Shown here: one piece after another, positions 55,472 through 64,000 of the stretch
How positions within the stretch are numbered: the stretch's first letter is position 1
Layout of the letters: every line of letters begins with the position of its first letter
Assembly: GCA_020283715.1 (NCBI GenBank)
Contig: JAIQCW010000204.1
Location: forward strand, 30,358 to 94,357
DNA: 64,000 nt
DNA from: Cytauxzoon felis
Lineage: Eukaryota; Apicomplexa; Aconoidasida; Piroplasmida; Theileriidae
Reading direction: 5' to 3'
Translations under genes and position numbers: made by a program
Notes under the pieces: model-generated
Databases searched by the model: none
Seen by the model: only the letters and a program-made list of their open reading frames with translations
Told to the model about the DNA's origin: nothing

Positions 55472-56022
55472 TTTAAAATATATACAATAGAAATAGAATC
55501 TTGAATGATAAATTCAATAGCTACATGTAGCTGAGGTAAATATAGTGCAATTAAAATCTACAAATTATATCATCTGCATTGAGTAATATTTATGGGTATA
55601 AAAGTATATATATATGTTGACCGGGTATATGGTATCAATGGTTGATAGGTTAATGGTAGGGTATAATAGAATCATATATATATATATATGCGGAAAAAAC
55701 ACACCAATTATATGATAATTGGTATTATATGATTTTATTATTTATACCATTGATTATTATTACTCTAATAATTAGATGATTTTTATGTATAGATTTTATT
55801 AGCCTTGGGGTAATGGGATAAAAAGTATGTTATATATAAAAGGGGGTATATAACCCATAAAGATATAAATTTATATATAAAATTGGAATCTGGACTATTA
55901 TATATCAAATTAAATTTTATAATTTTTTATTTTTAATAATCTTATAAAAAATCCAATTTATATCCAATTTTTTAACATTTTCCTCATATTACACCATATT
56001 ATTATATATTTTACAATATATT
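55472..56022. other. Intergenic region with TA repeat
   Basis: About 550 nt of highly AT-rich DNA between divergent genes, with a TA/TATA microsatellite at about 55674-55689. No ORF or element copy. Confidence 0.45.
55674..55689. repeat. TA microsatellite
   Basis: About eight TA units in the spacer between the ELM2-like gene and the membrane-protein gene. Confidence 0.65.
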
Positions 56023-57464
56023 ATGCCCAGATTTACACATTTTTATATAACCATTTATTATTTATCTTCAATTAATTGTAATTTAATACCTTCACTTGAA
56101 TTTAATAATCAGTCATGTGTCACCTTAACTAGCCCCAATTCATTATTTAACCGGAGACTTTGTGAGGTATTTCTATCCATTCTAGTACGATATCACTTCT
56201 GTAGGAGGTTGGATTAACCCCTTGTAGCTCCACCACTGCCATATGTAATGTCAACTCCATCGTTTTACAAAATTCCAATGATAAACAACGATGTTTAGCC
56301 ACACTGTTAGGCCTTTTCGCTACAATTTCATGTATATTTATAAGATGTGCACGTCGATTTTCATTCTTTACACAGGCCAACATGATTTAAAGCCCAAAGA
56401 TTATATTCGTTATGGCAAAAATAACATCACCGTCGTCTATGTATGTAAAGACGTTTGCAAGTCACTCTGGAAAGGTTAGTTCTACTAAACACACTGAAGA
56501 ATCACGACTCTAAAGAAGTACAACAACTAATATGTTAACCACTTCCACTTGAAGTCCAATCAACTTCTTCACGTATTCCCATTGCATGGAGCTTCTCTAT
56601 TTACTTCCCCCTTCGCTTCCCGTAGATCAGCTCCAGGTTCCACTTCCACTTAGGTCCAGTACTAGTCTTCCGCCACGATCTCTGGGAGTGGCTATACTCT
56701 TTAGAGATAGGTAATTGGAAGAGATGTCTGCAAGAGAAAGAGAGGTATATTGACCTCAGGTGAAGGTGGACAACATTTATTTATTGTGTTTATGATTTAC
56801 ATTTTATATTTCTTACAGCGTGTTCACCTCGTGCGGAGACGTTTTTTGCGGATATTTTATCAGAGGACGAATCTAAGCAGTGAGTTTCATTAGACGTGGG
56901 TATTATTTGCACTATTATTTATCAGATTCTGTAAAGATTTGACATTGACTTCTAGTCGTGTTCAAATTAGATCAAGAGATGACAAGCCTTGTCTATCAGA
57001 AGGTATTAAAATGTCCGACGAAGGTACATTGAAATTGAGTACTCTATCATCCCTTAATTTCCTTAGAAGTAGAAGAACTGAATTGGATTCTCGGAGATTC
57101 GGTATGTTGATTATAGAATAATATCTCATTACTGCCTTAGATTAGTTGGAGCCTTTTGAGATCCAAATGGAAGGGTGTGTTTGTTGGTGGATAAGATGAA
57201 TAATAAAAAATTTTAATTAGGTGTATTTATAATATTATTTATAATATTCCTAACATTTACAACAATATATTTAAGAAATGGTAAGGACTTTATGGATATA
57301 TTTAGCCATTGATACTCTTAGGTTATCTAAATCGCAAGAGGGTATTATTGGATGATGGAGCTGATGTTAGTCTTTGTTAATATTATAAATGTTATGAAAA
57401 ATATTTTTAGATTGATGATGAGATTGATAATTTCATAGAGTTGGATCTCAATAATTATAGATAA
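56023..57464 (+). CDS. Putative type I membrane protein with cysteine-bearing ectodomain
   Basis: ATG 56023 opens a signal peptide (FTHFYITIYYLSSINCNLIP). After a 19-nt intron at about 56166-56184 and others, exons carry spaced cysteines (VVYVCKDVCKSLWK, KACSPRAETFFADIL, QFCKDLTLTSSR), then a hydrophobic span VFIILFIIFLTFTTIYL and a tail ending DLNNYR at 57464. Layout: signal, luminal domain, one membrane segment, short acidic tail. The joint near 57105-57170 is not resolved; the gene could end at 57121 or be two genes. Family not recognised. Intron 56475-56818 (344 nt) holds an element. Confidence 0.5.
56545..56765 (+). mobile_element. Dispersed TIR element copy 18, in membrane-protein intron
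   Basis: Forward copy inside intron 56475-56818. CCACTTGAAGTCCAATC, TTGCATGGAGC, CGCTTCCCGTAGATCAGC, core CACGATCTCTGGGAGTGG, CTCTTTAGAGATAGGTAA, GAGATGTCTGCAAG, and TGACCTCAGGTG at the right. Confidence 0.87.
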
Positions 57465-57548
57465 CATAATAATATGTCTATGGGGGACTAGTATAATCTC
57501 TTTGTATTATATACCTATATATTTAGTATTATAAATGCACTTTTTAAA

Positions 57549-58946
57549 ATGAGGATAATTGATAGTATGTTGATTGAATCCTTTTCATCCTTTAATATAA
57601 TTTCATTCCATAGATGATTCCATATCAGAAACTAAATGGGCAGATATCGAAGCCGATGAAGATTATGATGAAAGTATAAGCGCCCACAACCTTCTGGGAT
57701 TTGAATCAGCCGCCGATTCACAAGGTATTAAAACTATAATCTCATATTCCAAAAATACACGCGGCCAATCTGTAAAAGTATGTTTTATCTGGAATCACAA
57801 GTGAACTATTGACCAATCCACTCGAGGTTACGACCACCTTAGGTTCAATCCTACTCTTCTCTACCACATCTCTCTTTCCACTCGCCATGGAGGCCTCTCT
57901 ATTTACCTATCTCTAAAGAGTAAAGCCACTCCCAGAGATCGTGGCAGTGGAGAGGATAGTCATTGGACCTCAGGTGGAATACCTGGAAGCGATCTACGGG
58001 AGCTGGAAGGGGAAGTAAATAGAAGAGCTGTCTGCAAGAGGAAAGTAAGGTTGTAACATAGACTGGATCACATGTTAATTCTATATCCCTTCGGAATTTA
58101 ACATCTTTTTTTAGATAACAAAGAGGGTTAAGGAGATACGTATTAAGAAATTGACGAATCGTGCAGTATTTAATCGTAAGGATTTGCGTCCTTTTAATTT
58201 GAATGAGGATAATGATACTGGTGTTGTGATTGTATCTAATGAGGATATAATGATAGAGGTACCAAAGGGTAATAGAAGATTTCAAGAGGATGACTTTGAA
58301 TGTATCTATATGGTATGCATATTATTAATTATAATTCATTACTAATAATATTTTTTTAGCCACCTGATACAAATTTATTGAGATTAACTAGAGAATTAAA
58401 AATGAAATTTAAAAGTCTTAAAGATGATGATGATACTGTATGTATTTTTTTTGTTAAAAACCTCACAATTTATCCCCATTTTTATCAGGTTGATGAAATT
58501 GATGAGAAAGAGACTACAGCTAAATATGTACCACCATCACGTAAAGATGGCGATAGAAGAAGTTTTGTAAGTTGATTTTATATCTATCCCCATAGAATAT
58601 TCCCATTTTATAGGAAGAGTTTACTATACGTATTACTAATTTAAGTGAAGATGTTAAAGAAAAGGATCTTACAGATCTATTCGGTACTATAGGACGTATA
58701 CATAGGGCATATTTAGCTAAACACAAGTGGGGTTTAATTTATTATTAATAAAAAATTTAATTAGGGAAACACAAAGTTCAAAAGGATTCGCATTCATAAC
58801 ATACACAAATAAAGAAGATGCACTCAATGCAATCAATAAATTCAATCGTTGGGGTTATAATAACCTACTACTAAATGTACGTTACCATAAAACAAAATCA
58901 CACTCTTCAGGTTGAATGGGCCAGACCACCCGCCAGAGATCGATAA
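57549..58946 (+). CDS. EIF3G: Translation initiation factor eIF3 subunit g
   Basis: Scaffold subunit of eIF3, acting on the 40S subunit in scanning. Exon 1 (MRIIDN) splices to DSISETKWADIEADEDYDES, the usual eIF3g opening (SWAD). Middle exons have ITKRVKEIRIKKLTNRAVF, NRKDLRPFN and, before the RRM, KYVPPSRKDGDRR. The RRM has IRITNLSEDVKEKDLTDLF, GRIHRAYLAK, KGFAFITYTNKEDALNAI and ends NVEWARPPARDR. The CCHC zinc knuckle of animal eIF3g is missing; its place is taken by an acidic linker. Intron 57778-58114 (337 nt) contains an element; the others are 30-50 nt. Confidence 0.92.
57818..58060 (-). mobile_element. Dispersed TIR element copy 19, in eIF3g intron
   Basis: Reverse copy inside intron 57778-58114. 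Its reverse complement is nearly the same as copy 21 in USP5, including the spacer around GGTCCAATGACTATCC and both arms (GCAGACAGCTC and CTCCATGGCGAGTGGA). Left end CCACTCGAGGTTACG; the right end is less clear (AAGGTTGTAACA). Confidence 0.88.
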
Positions 58947-58997
58947 ATTAAGGTATGAACCCGAATCAATATTACCACCCATAATTCAAGACCCGGT

Positions 58998-59127
58998 GTC
59001 CAGTCCTCTACTTTCTACTACACCTTCACCACGATCTCTGGGAGTGGTTCTACTCTTTAGGGATGACTAAATAGAAGAAGCCTCCACGGCGAGTGGAATG
59101 AAGAGTTGGATTGGACCTCGGGTGGAG
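58998..59127 (+). mobile_element. Dispersed TIR element copy 20, intergenic
   Basis: Forward copy between the convergent eIF3g gene and the next gene. CACCACGATCTCTGGGAG core, CTCTTTAGGGATGACTAAAT, CTCCACGGCGAGTGGA, ATTGGACCTCGGGTGGAG. The left module is deleted. Confidence 0.83.
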
Positions 59128-59184
59128 AGCTGCCGGTAGGGAATCTCTAATGGATGATGTTTGCCTGAGGAAATTAATTAGTCT

Positions 59185-60420
59185 TTAATGCTTTACTTTA
59201 ATTTTTTCAGCTACATGTGCTGGTAATAAATTTGTTATAACTAAATGTTATTGTTTATTATTTTATATATAATACTTACTATTTGGTATAATTGATGTTG
59301 GTAACATGTGAAATAATATCTTCGTCAATAATACACCCGGCCTTGTTTGCCCCACAATCATAATTATGGGGGCAGCTAATAATAGGTTTGATGTAACTTT
59401 ATTATGATTGATTGTGTTTCTGATTAATAGACATGTAATGGTGAATTTGAGTGTAGATGATATATCGATGGGGAATTGATGTTTGATTGCATGAATAATG
59501 CGCTTTTCGATATCATCAGAGTATGGTGGATAATCTTTAAAATACAAAAGGTATAGTCTTTTATTTAATTTAATGAAGTGGGGCTGATTTATTTCATTTG
59601 ATATTAGTTCATCATTAATTGGAGAGAGATTATGAGATTCTTGAATAAATGAATTAATATTATCCCGACAATTTTGAGACGATTTAAAATCATTATTAAT
59701 TAATTGCAATTTTTTAATGATATTATAGTGCCTAGTCAATGCCGCCAGATATTCTCCAACCTTATCCTCGGAAATTTTATTAATATTATAAATTGGTGCT
59801 GGTAAATCCAATAATAAATGCATTTCTAATTCTTTATTATTATCATTTAATATTAATTTATCTATAAACACTTCTAGTTTTTGGTCATCTCTTAATAATT
59901 TACCCTCTGGTATATCATTAATTACAGGACCGTTACAGACATACAAGGTCTGTATAACCTTGGGTATACACAGCTTCTTACTAATTGAGTCCTTAATGTC
60001 TAGACCTGTGTTGCTAATGGAACCGTCTATTGATAACACCGAATTAAATGACGATTCATGACCCCAAAACGAATACACCAGAATAGTTATAGGTTTTCCA
60101 ATGGGAGGAATTGTACAATTGTGTTTATAAACCCCTCGTGCGTTGTATATGGACTTGGAACCATGTATTTTAGAGATTCCATAGTGCCCATGTGCGATTC
60201 TACTATTATCTCCTCCTTTATCCAATTTATCACTGGGTATTGAAGCTATAGAGTGATTATATGGCAATCTGGAACAGCATATAATAGGGATTCCATGGTT
60301 CCCAGGGGCGATTCTACCATTTATACCAATGGATGTACAAAATTTTAAACCAATACAATACAAATATAATACAAGGCGAAAAATTAAAATATTTCGACTG
60401 ACATTCTTCTTAGTTAACAT
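59185..60420 (-). CDS. Secretory-pathway protein of unknown function
   Basis: Two exons: 60420-59273 and a 19-codon final exon ending KVKH. The start gives a hydrophobic signal (ILIFRLVLYLYCIGLKF). Residues about 35-90 contain an imperfect duplication, INGRIAPGNHGIPIICCSRL versus NSRIAHGHYGISKIHGSKSI. The middle is acidic and helical (QKLEVFIDKLILNDNNKELE). Near the C-terminus one or two hydrophobic spans occur (LKFTITCLLI and LLLAAPIIMIVG), suggesting a membrane anchor. I do not recognise a family. It is divergent from USP5, with only about 140 nt between the starts. Confidence 0.6.
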
Positions 60421-60559
60421 ATCTAAACATTTCGGTAGTACTGGATGATTTTATGGAGAGACGGTTGTCATGGGGGATATATACTATAAATCTCCTTAAT
60501 TATGTGTTACATGTATTTATATTCTATTACATTAAATAATAATTTAGTAATAATTAATT

Positions 60560-63500
60560 ATGAATGATGTTTGTAATATCCTTAATCAATTGTGTGAATC
60601 ATTGTCACTCTATGTCCCTACCGAGCAGACAACGGTATATAAATCTGAGTGTTTATTCAGGTTTGTTTATTATACTACATAATTCTGTTGTAAAATATCG
60701 TTATTAATATAAAACTCGCATTTATTTAAAAATGTGTTGTTGATTTCTGCATTGAATCGTCATGTCTTTCCCCAGTTCATATCCACGTCTATAGTACCGA
60801 TAATGAGTACTCGCCTTACGGTCTATATATAAATTTATCAACATTCGAATCTTATGGAAAGGAATTATTAATGTATGATAGGTATTACGTAAATTCCATA
60901 TACCTCCATGTCACGAAGATACGTACCCCTATACCGGAAACTGAACAAATTATCGGTGAAATTAATGAGGATAACAACACTACAGTGTGAGTTTTGTATT
61001 ATTAATCCCCCATCTTTCATTGTTGTAGTTTTAAGGAGAAAAGATTATATAATGAGGTCGTCGAGTATGAGATATTCTCCCCGAACATTGGTACAATACC
61101 ATTAGAGGAAGCTAATGGTCTACTATTAGATGTAATTCACTTGTTATAAATACACATAAGCCTATTATAGGTCTGCAAAGGAGTCATCGAACATGGTGGC
61201 TCATCTATCGACGCTAACACGTTGTCTTGGATCAACACTGTACAAGTATGTTGAAATTTAACGAACATATTTAATGAAATGTTGGAGTTAATCTTCTATA
61301 TGAATTATTATTATCCTTTTCTTTAGACAAGTAAATATGCGATGGATTTAGTGCAGGTTGATGATCCTATTAAGATATCTCCATCGGATTTGAGGTGTAG
61401 GAGATGTGGTTCTGAGAAGAATATATGGTTGAATTTATATGATGGGTATTTATAATATATTTGGAATTATAATTTTATAGGTATATTGGTTGTGGGCGTA
61501 AATATCACGATGGCAATGGTGGTTGTTTAGATGGTAATGAAGGAGCGTCTATAATTCATTATAACGTATGGAGTTTTTAAATATAAAAATTGATGATTAC
61601 AATTAGGAAACGGGTAAAATTTATCATTTAGTTGTTAAGATTGGTACTATAACTCAAAATAGTGCAGATGTATACAGTTATGCTCCTGTAAGTCTATTAC
61701 TTATCATGAATTTATATTTATAGGATGAGGATTGTCTAGTATATGATCCATTATTAAAGAAACATTTACTCAAGTTTGGTATCGATACATCGTATGTCAA
61801 ATTAAACTATAAGAAAATAAAACTCAATCTAGAGATTTAAGCGTTACCGAAAAAACAACCATGGAATTAGAATACGAAAAAAACACCAGATACGACTGGA
61901 ATGATGTATCATCCACGGAAGAAACCATATATAAACGAGGGTTTGTTGACTAAACACAATAACACAGATATTGTCCACTCCACTTGAGGTTGTCTTGCAG
62001 ACAGCTCTTCTATTTACCTCCCCTTCCAGCTCCCGTAGATCGCTTCCAGGTATTCCACCTGAGGTCCAATGACTATCCTCTCCACTGCCACGATCTCCGG
62101 GAGTGGCTATACTCTTTAGAGATAGGTAAATAGAGAGGCCTCCATGGCGAGTGGAAAGGAGAGTCTGACTGTAACCTCAGGTGGAGTTGAAAAGTGGAAC
62201 TTGAGTTAGCTTCATTGATAATATGATGTCAGGACAACATTTTATTTGTAAATCTTTTGGATTATATTGGCTAATTTATTTATAGGTTGATTGGTATGGA
62301 GAATTTGGGTAATAGTTGTTATATAAATTCTGTAATACAAGTGAGTTTAGATTGTTATAAATGAATTAATTCAAGGTTCTTGTATCAATTGATGAATTTT
62401 CTAATTATTTTGTTGATCATTTTCATGATTTAGCTTTATATTCATCTCAGGTTGGTATTTGAATTGTTATTAAAGTCGTAAATATTTATATATAGATTGG
62501 TATAATAAGTGATGATATTGTATTACAATTTGCAAAGATTTGTATTGATTTAAAGACGGATAGGTATATAAATTTACATTTGGAGAGTATAAAAATGTAT
62601 AAAGATAAATGTTTAAGTTTTAATATTGAATACATTGAACCAGAATGTAAATTTAATATTATAAATTATATACAATTTTAATAGGTTATAAAATATTTTC
62701 AATAAAATCAAACTTATTTAAATATGCTATTGGTAATTATAATACATCATTTAGTACTAATGAACAACAAGATGCTGAAGAATTCTTAAGTCTATTAATA
62801 AATTTATTTAATGATATGGAAAATGATATTAATTTAAGATGTAATAATAATAAATTTAATGTCAAACCACTCTTTTACTTCAAGGTATATCAATTATAAT
62901 CTTAAATTATAAATATATTTACATAAATAGACCAGACAAAGTGTTATTATAGAAAATCTCCAAAAAATCAATCATACCAATATAAATACACATATACTCT
63001 CACTACCCGTACATAATAATCAAGTCAATGATGAAACTTACAATCACAATCAAGAAATACACCTAAATGTATGTTTATTAATAACAAAAAAGAACATAAC
63101 AACTGTAATGGCATCCACTCCACCTGAGGTCCAATCACTATCATCTCCCTTTCCACTCGGCATTCCAACTGAGATCGTCTTGCAGACAGCTTCTCCACTT
63201 ACTTCCCCCTCCGCTTCCCAGAGATCAGCTACGGGTATTCCACTTGAGGTCCAGTACTCTTCACCTTAGCACCATCTTCCATCATTCCCATAATGGATGA
63301 TCCATCACTACCTTCACCACGATCTCCGGGAGTGGCTATACTCTTTAGAGATAAGTAAATAGAGAAGCTGACTGTACGACTTTCGGTTTATGAATCCTCA
63401 ATGTAATGCTTATATTAAATATTTAGGAATGTCTATCGATGTGGTTGAATGATCATGAGATTGTATATATATCGGAATCTGATAAGAAGCGACATCATGC

Positions 63501-64000
63501 AGTATTGAGGAATAGTTTTATAACGTTGCCGAAGTATTTGATATTGAAATTGGAGAGATTTTATATGAAGAGTGATTGGACCGCAGGAAAATTACAGAAT
63601 CCTATAATTGTACCAGAGTTTAATATAAAATTTGATTTTTTTTAATGCCAAAGAATATAGTAAATTGGGTTATACCATTGAGTATAATGACGATGAGAAT
63701 GTTAGTATCGATTATAATTTACTAAAAATATTAATATCAATGGGATTTCCTGAAGATTTGTCCAAGTATTTTTATATACATTACAATTTTATAATATTAA
63801 ATATAGGAAATCAATTATTGCTGTAAAATCTAGTAATATTGATTCATGTATTGAATGGATATTGAATCATAATAATTCATCTTCAAATTATCAGGTTTAT
63901 TTTTAGCTTATTATAAGTGGGGGAAAATATCAATTATTATAGGGCGAATATGGGGTTAAAATGTATGATAATATAGAGGATGAACAAGGTGAGTATAGTA
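60560..64000 (+). CDS. USP5: USP5/isopeptidase T deubiquitinase, 3' end outside window
   Basis: Disassembles free ubiquitin chains. N-terminal variant ZnF region: VYKSECLF|STDNEYSPYGLYINLSTF. The ZnF-UBP follows, with RCRRCGSEKNIWLNLYDG, IGCGRKYHDGNGGCLDGNEG and IIHYNETGKIYHL. The catalytic Cys box is GMENLGNSCYINSVIQ; the QQDAEEFLSLLINLF block follows, then YLILKLERF. The UBA-like segments include LKILISMGFPEDLSKY and IDSCIEWILNHNN, split by an intron. The His box is beyond the window. More than fifteen exons with introns of about 30-60 nt, except 61941-62285 (345 nt) and 63069-63426 (358 nt), which contain elements. The first is between the ZnF and catalytic Cys box. Confidence 0.92.
61980..62185 (+). 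mobile_element. Dispersed TIR element copy 21, in USP5 intron
   Basis: Forward, well preserved copy inside intron 61941-62285. CCACTTGAGGTTG left, GTCTTGCAGACAGCTC, CCAGCTCCCGTAGATCGC, internal CCACCTGAGGTCCAATG, core CACGATCTCCGGGAGTGG, CTCTTTAGAGATAGGTAA, CTCCATGGCGAGTGGA, and GTAACCTCAGGTGGAG right. The best full-length reference copy; near-twin of copy 19 in inverted orientation. Confidence 0.92.
63120..63385 (+). mobile_element. Dispersed TIR element copy 22, in USP5 intron
   Basis: Forward copy inside intron 63069-63426. Perfect left terminus CCACCTGAGGTCCAATC, then CCACTCGGCATTCC, GTCTTGCAGACAGC, CGCTTCCCAGAGATCAGC, CACTTGAGGTCCAGTAC, core CACGATCTCCGGGAGTGG, CTCTTTAGAGATAAGTAA. The right terminus is missing beyond GCTGACTGTACGA. 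An extra 50-nt insertion lies before the core. Confidence 0.9.

Noticed and set aside
27693..63385. Dispersed repeats as a CRISPR array
   Set aside because: Copies are far apart, on both strands, of variable length, and in a eukaryotic nuclear genome.
27693..63385. Dispersed repeats as tRNA-derived SINEs or tRNA genes
   Set aside because: I found no A-box/B-box promoter pattern, no poly-A or oligo-T tail and no cloverleaf; inverted ends argue for a DNA-type element.

Overview
The window is nuclear DNA of an apicomplexan parasite, most likely a piroplasm close to Babesia microti. It is AT-rich, genes are packed on both strands, and most genes are cut by very short introns (about 17-50 nt, GT..AG). 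Several proteins begin with a secretory signal followed by a plastid-type transit region (EF-G, glyoxalase II). The species is inferred from style; I could not run a search. ORF boundaries within genes were joined by eye using GT/AG sites and protein-family spacing, so exon edges are predictions.

Layout: 1-2882 organellar EF-G (minus, 3' end outside the window); 3208-4446 DRG2 GTPase; 4603-5008 TAF10-like; 5036-7657 SET8-type protein (minus); 8305-10716 large helical protein; 10729-11607 secretory unknown (minus); 11726-15144 importin-5 (minus); 15594-17753 WD40-like; 17758-18596 two-RRM protein (minus); 18995-23110 SMC1; 23136-23563 UFM1 (minus); 23675-26648 large helical protein (minus); 26871-28631 Rpt5; 28707-29811 four-TM protein (minus); 30173-31342 glyoxalase II; 31426-31662 RPL38 (minus); 32329-33266 RPLP0 (minus); 33851-37450 coiled-coil protein; 37830-38280 NOPCHAP1-like; 38577-38972 EF-hand-like; 38973-41222 Obg GTPase (minus); 41658-42787 CHIP ubiquitin ligase (minus); 42848-44483 glycerol-3-phosphate dehydrogenase (minus); 45000-47887 PRP4 kinase; 48275-48848 Rieske protein; 49113-49735 unknown (minus); 51201-52472 exosome CSL4; 52483-53674 ESF2/ABT1 (minus); 53829-54855 DnaJ; 55166-55471 small ELM2-like (minus); 56023-57464 membrane protein; 57549-58946 eIF3g; 59185-60420 secretory unknown (minus); 60560-end USP5 deubiquitinase. 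Most are housekeeping genes (translation, nuclear transport, RNA decay and splicing, proteasome and ubiquitin). There are no operons.

The outstanding signal is a family of about 22 dispersed, relatively GC-rich, modular elements of roughly 130-530 bp. They occupy only 27.7-63.4 kb and are absent from the first 27 kb. They have short inverted termini, CCACCTGAGGTCCAAT on the left and ATTGGACCTCAGGTGG on the right, and a core with small palindromes (CACGATCTCCGGGAGTGG, then CTCTTTAGAGATA). At least nine copies lie inside introns of conserved genes whose splice sites can be fixed by protein homology: Rpt5, GPDH, PRP4, CSL4 twice, the membrane protein, eIF3g and USP5 twice. Those introns are 237-358 nt, against 17-50 nt for their neighbours. 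The termini themselves contain GAG|GT and CTCAG|GT, so a copy brings potential donor and acceptor sites in either orientation. Two copies, in eIF3g and USP5, are almost identical and lie in opposite orientations, which indicates recent spread. In the reverse orientation the element is an open reading frame, and some copies (coiled-coil gene, ESF2, perhaps Obg) may be translated. I propose an introner-like or MITE-like non-autonomous element; I know of no description of it.

Four conserved or long frames are broken at homopolymer runs (RPLP0, Obg, ESF2, coiled-coil gene). This suggests assembly indels, although element-borne introns can explain the Obg case.
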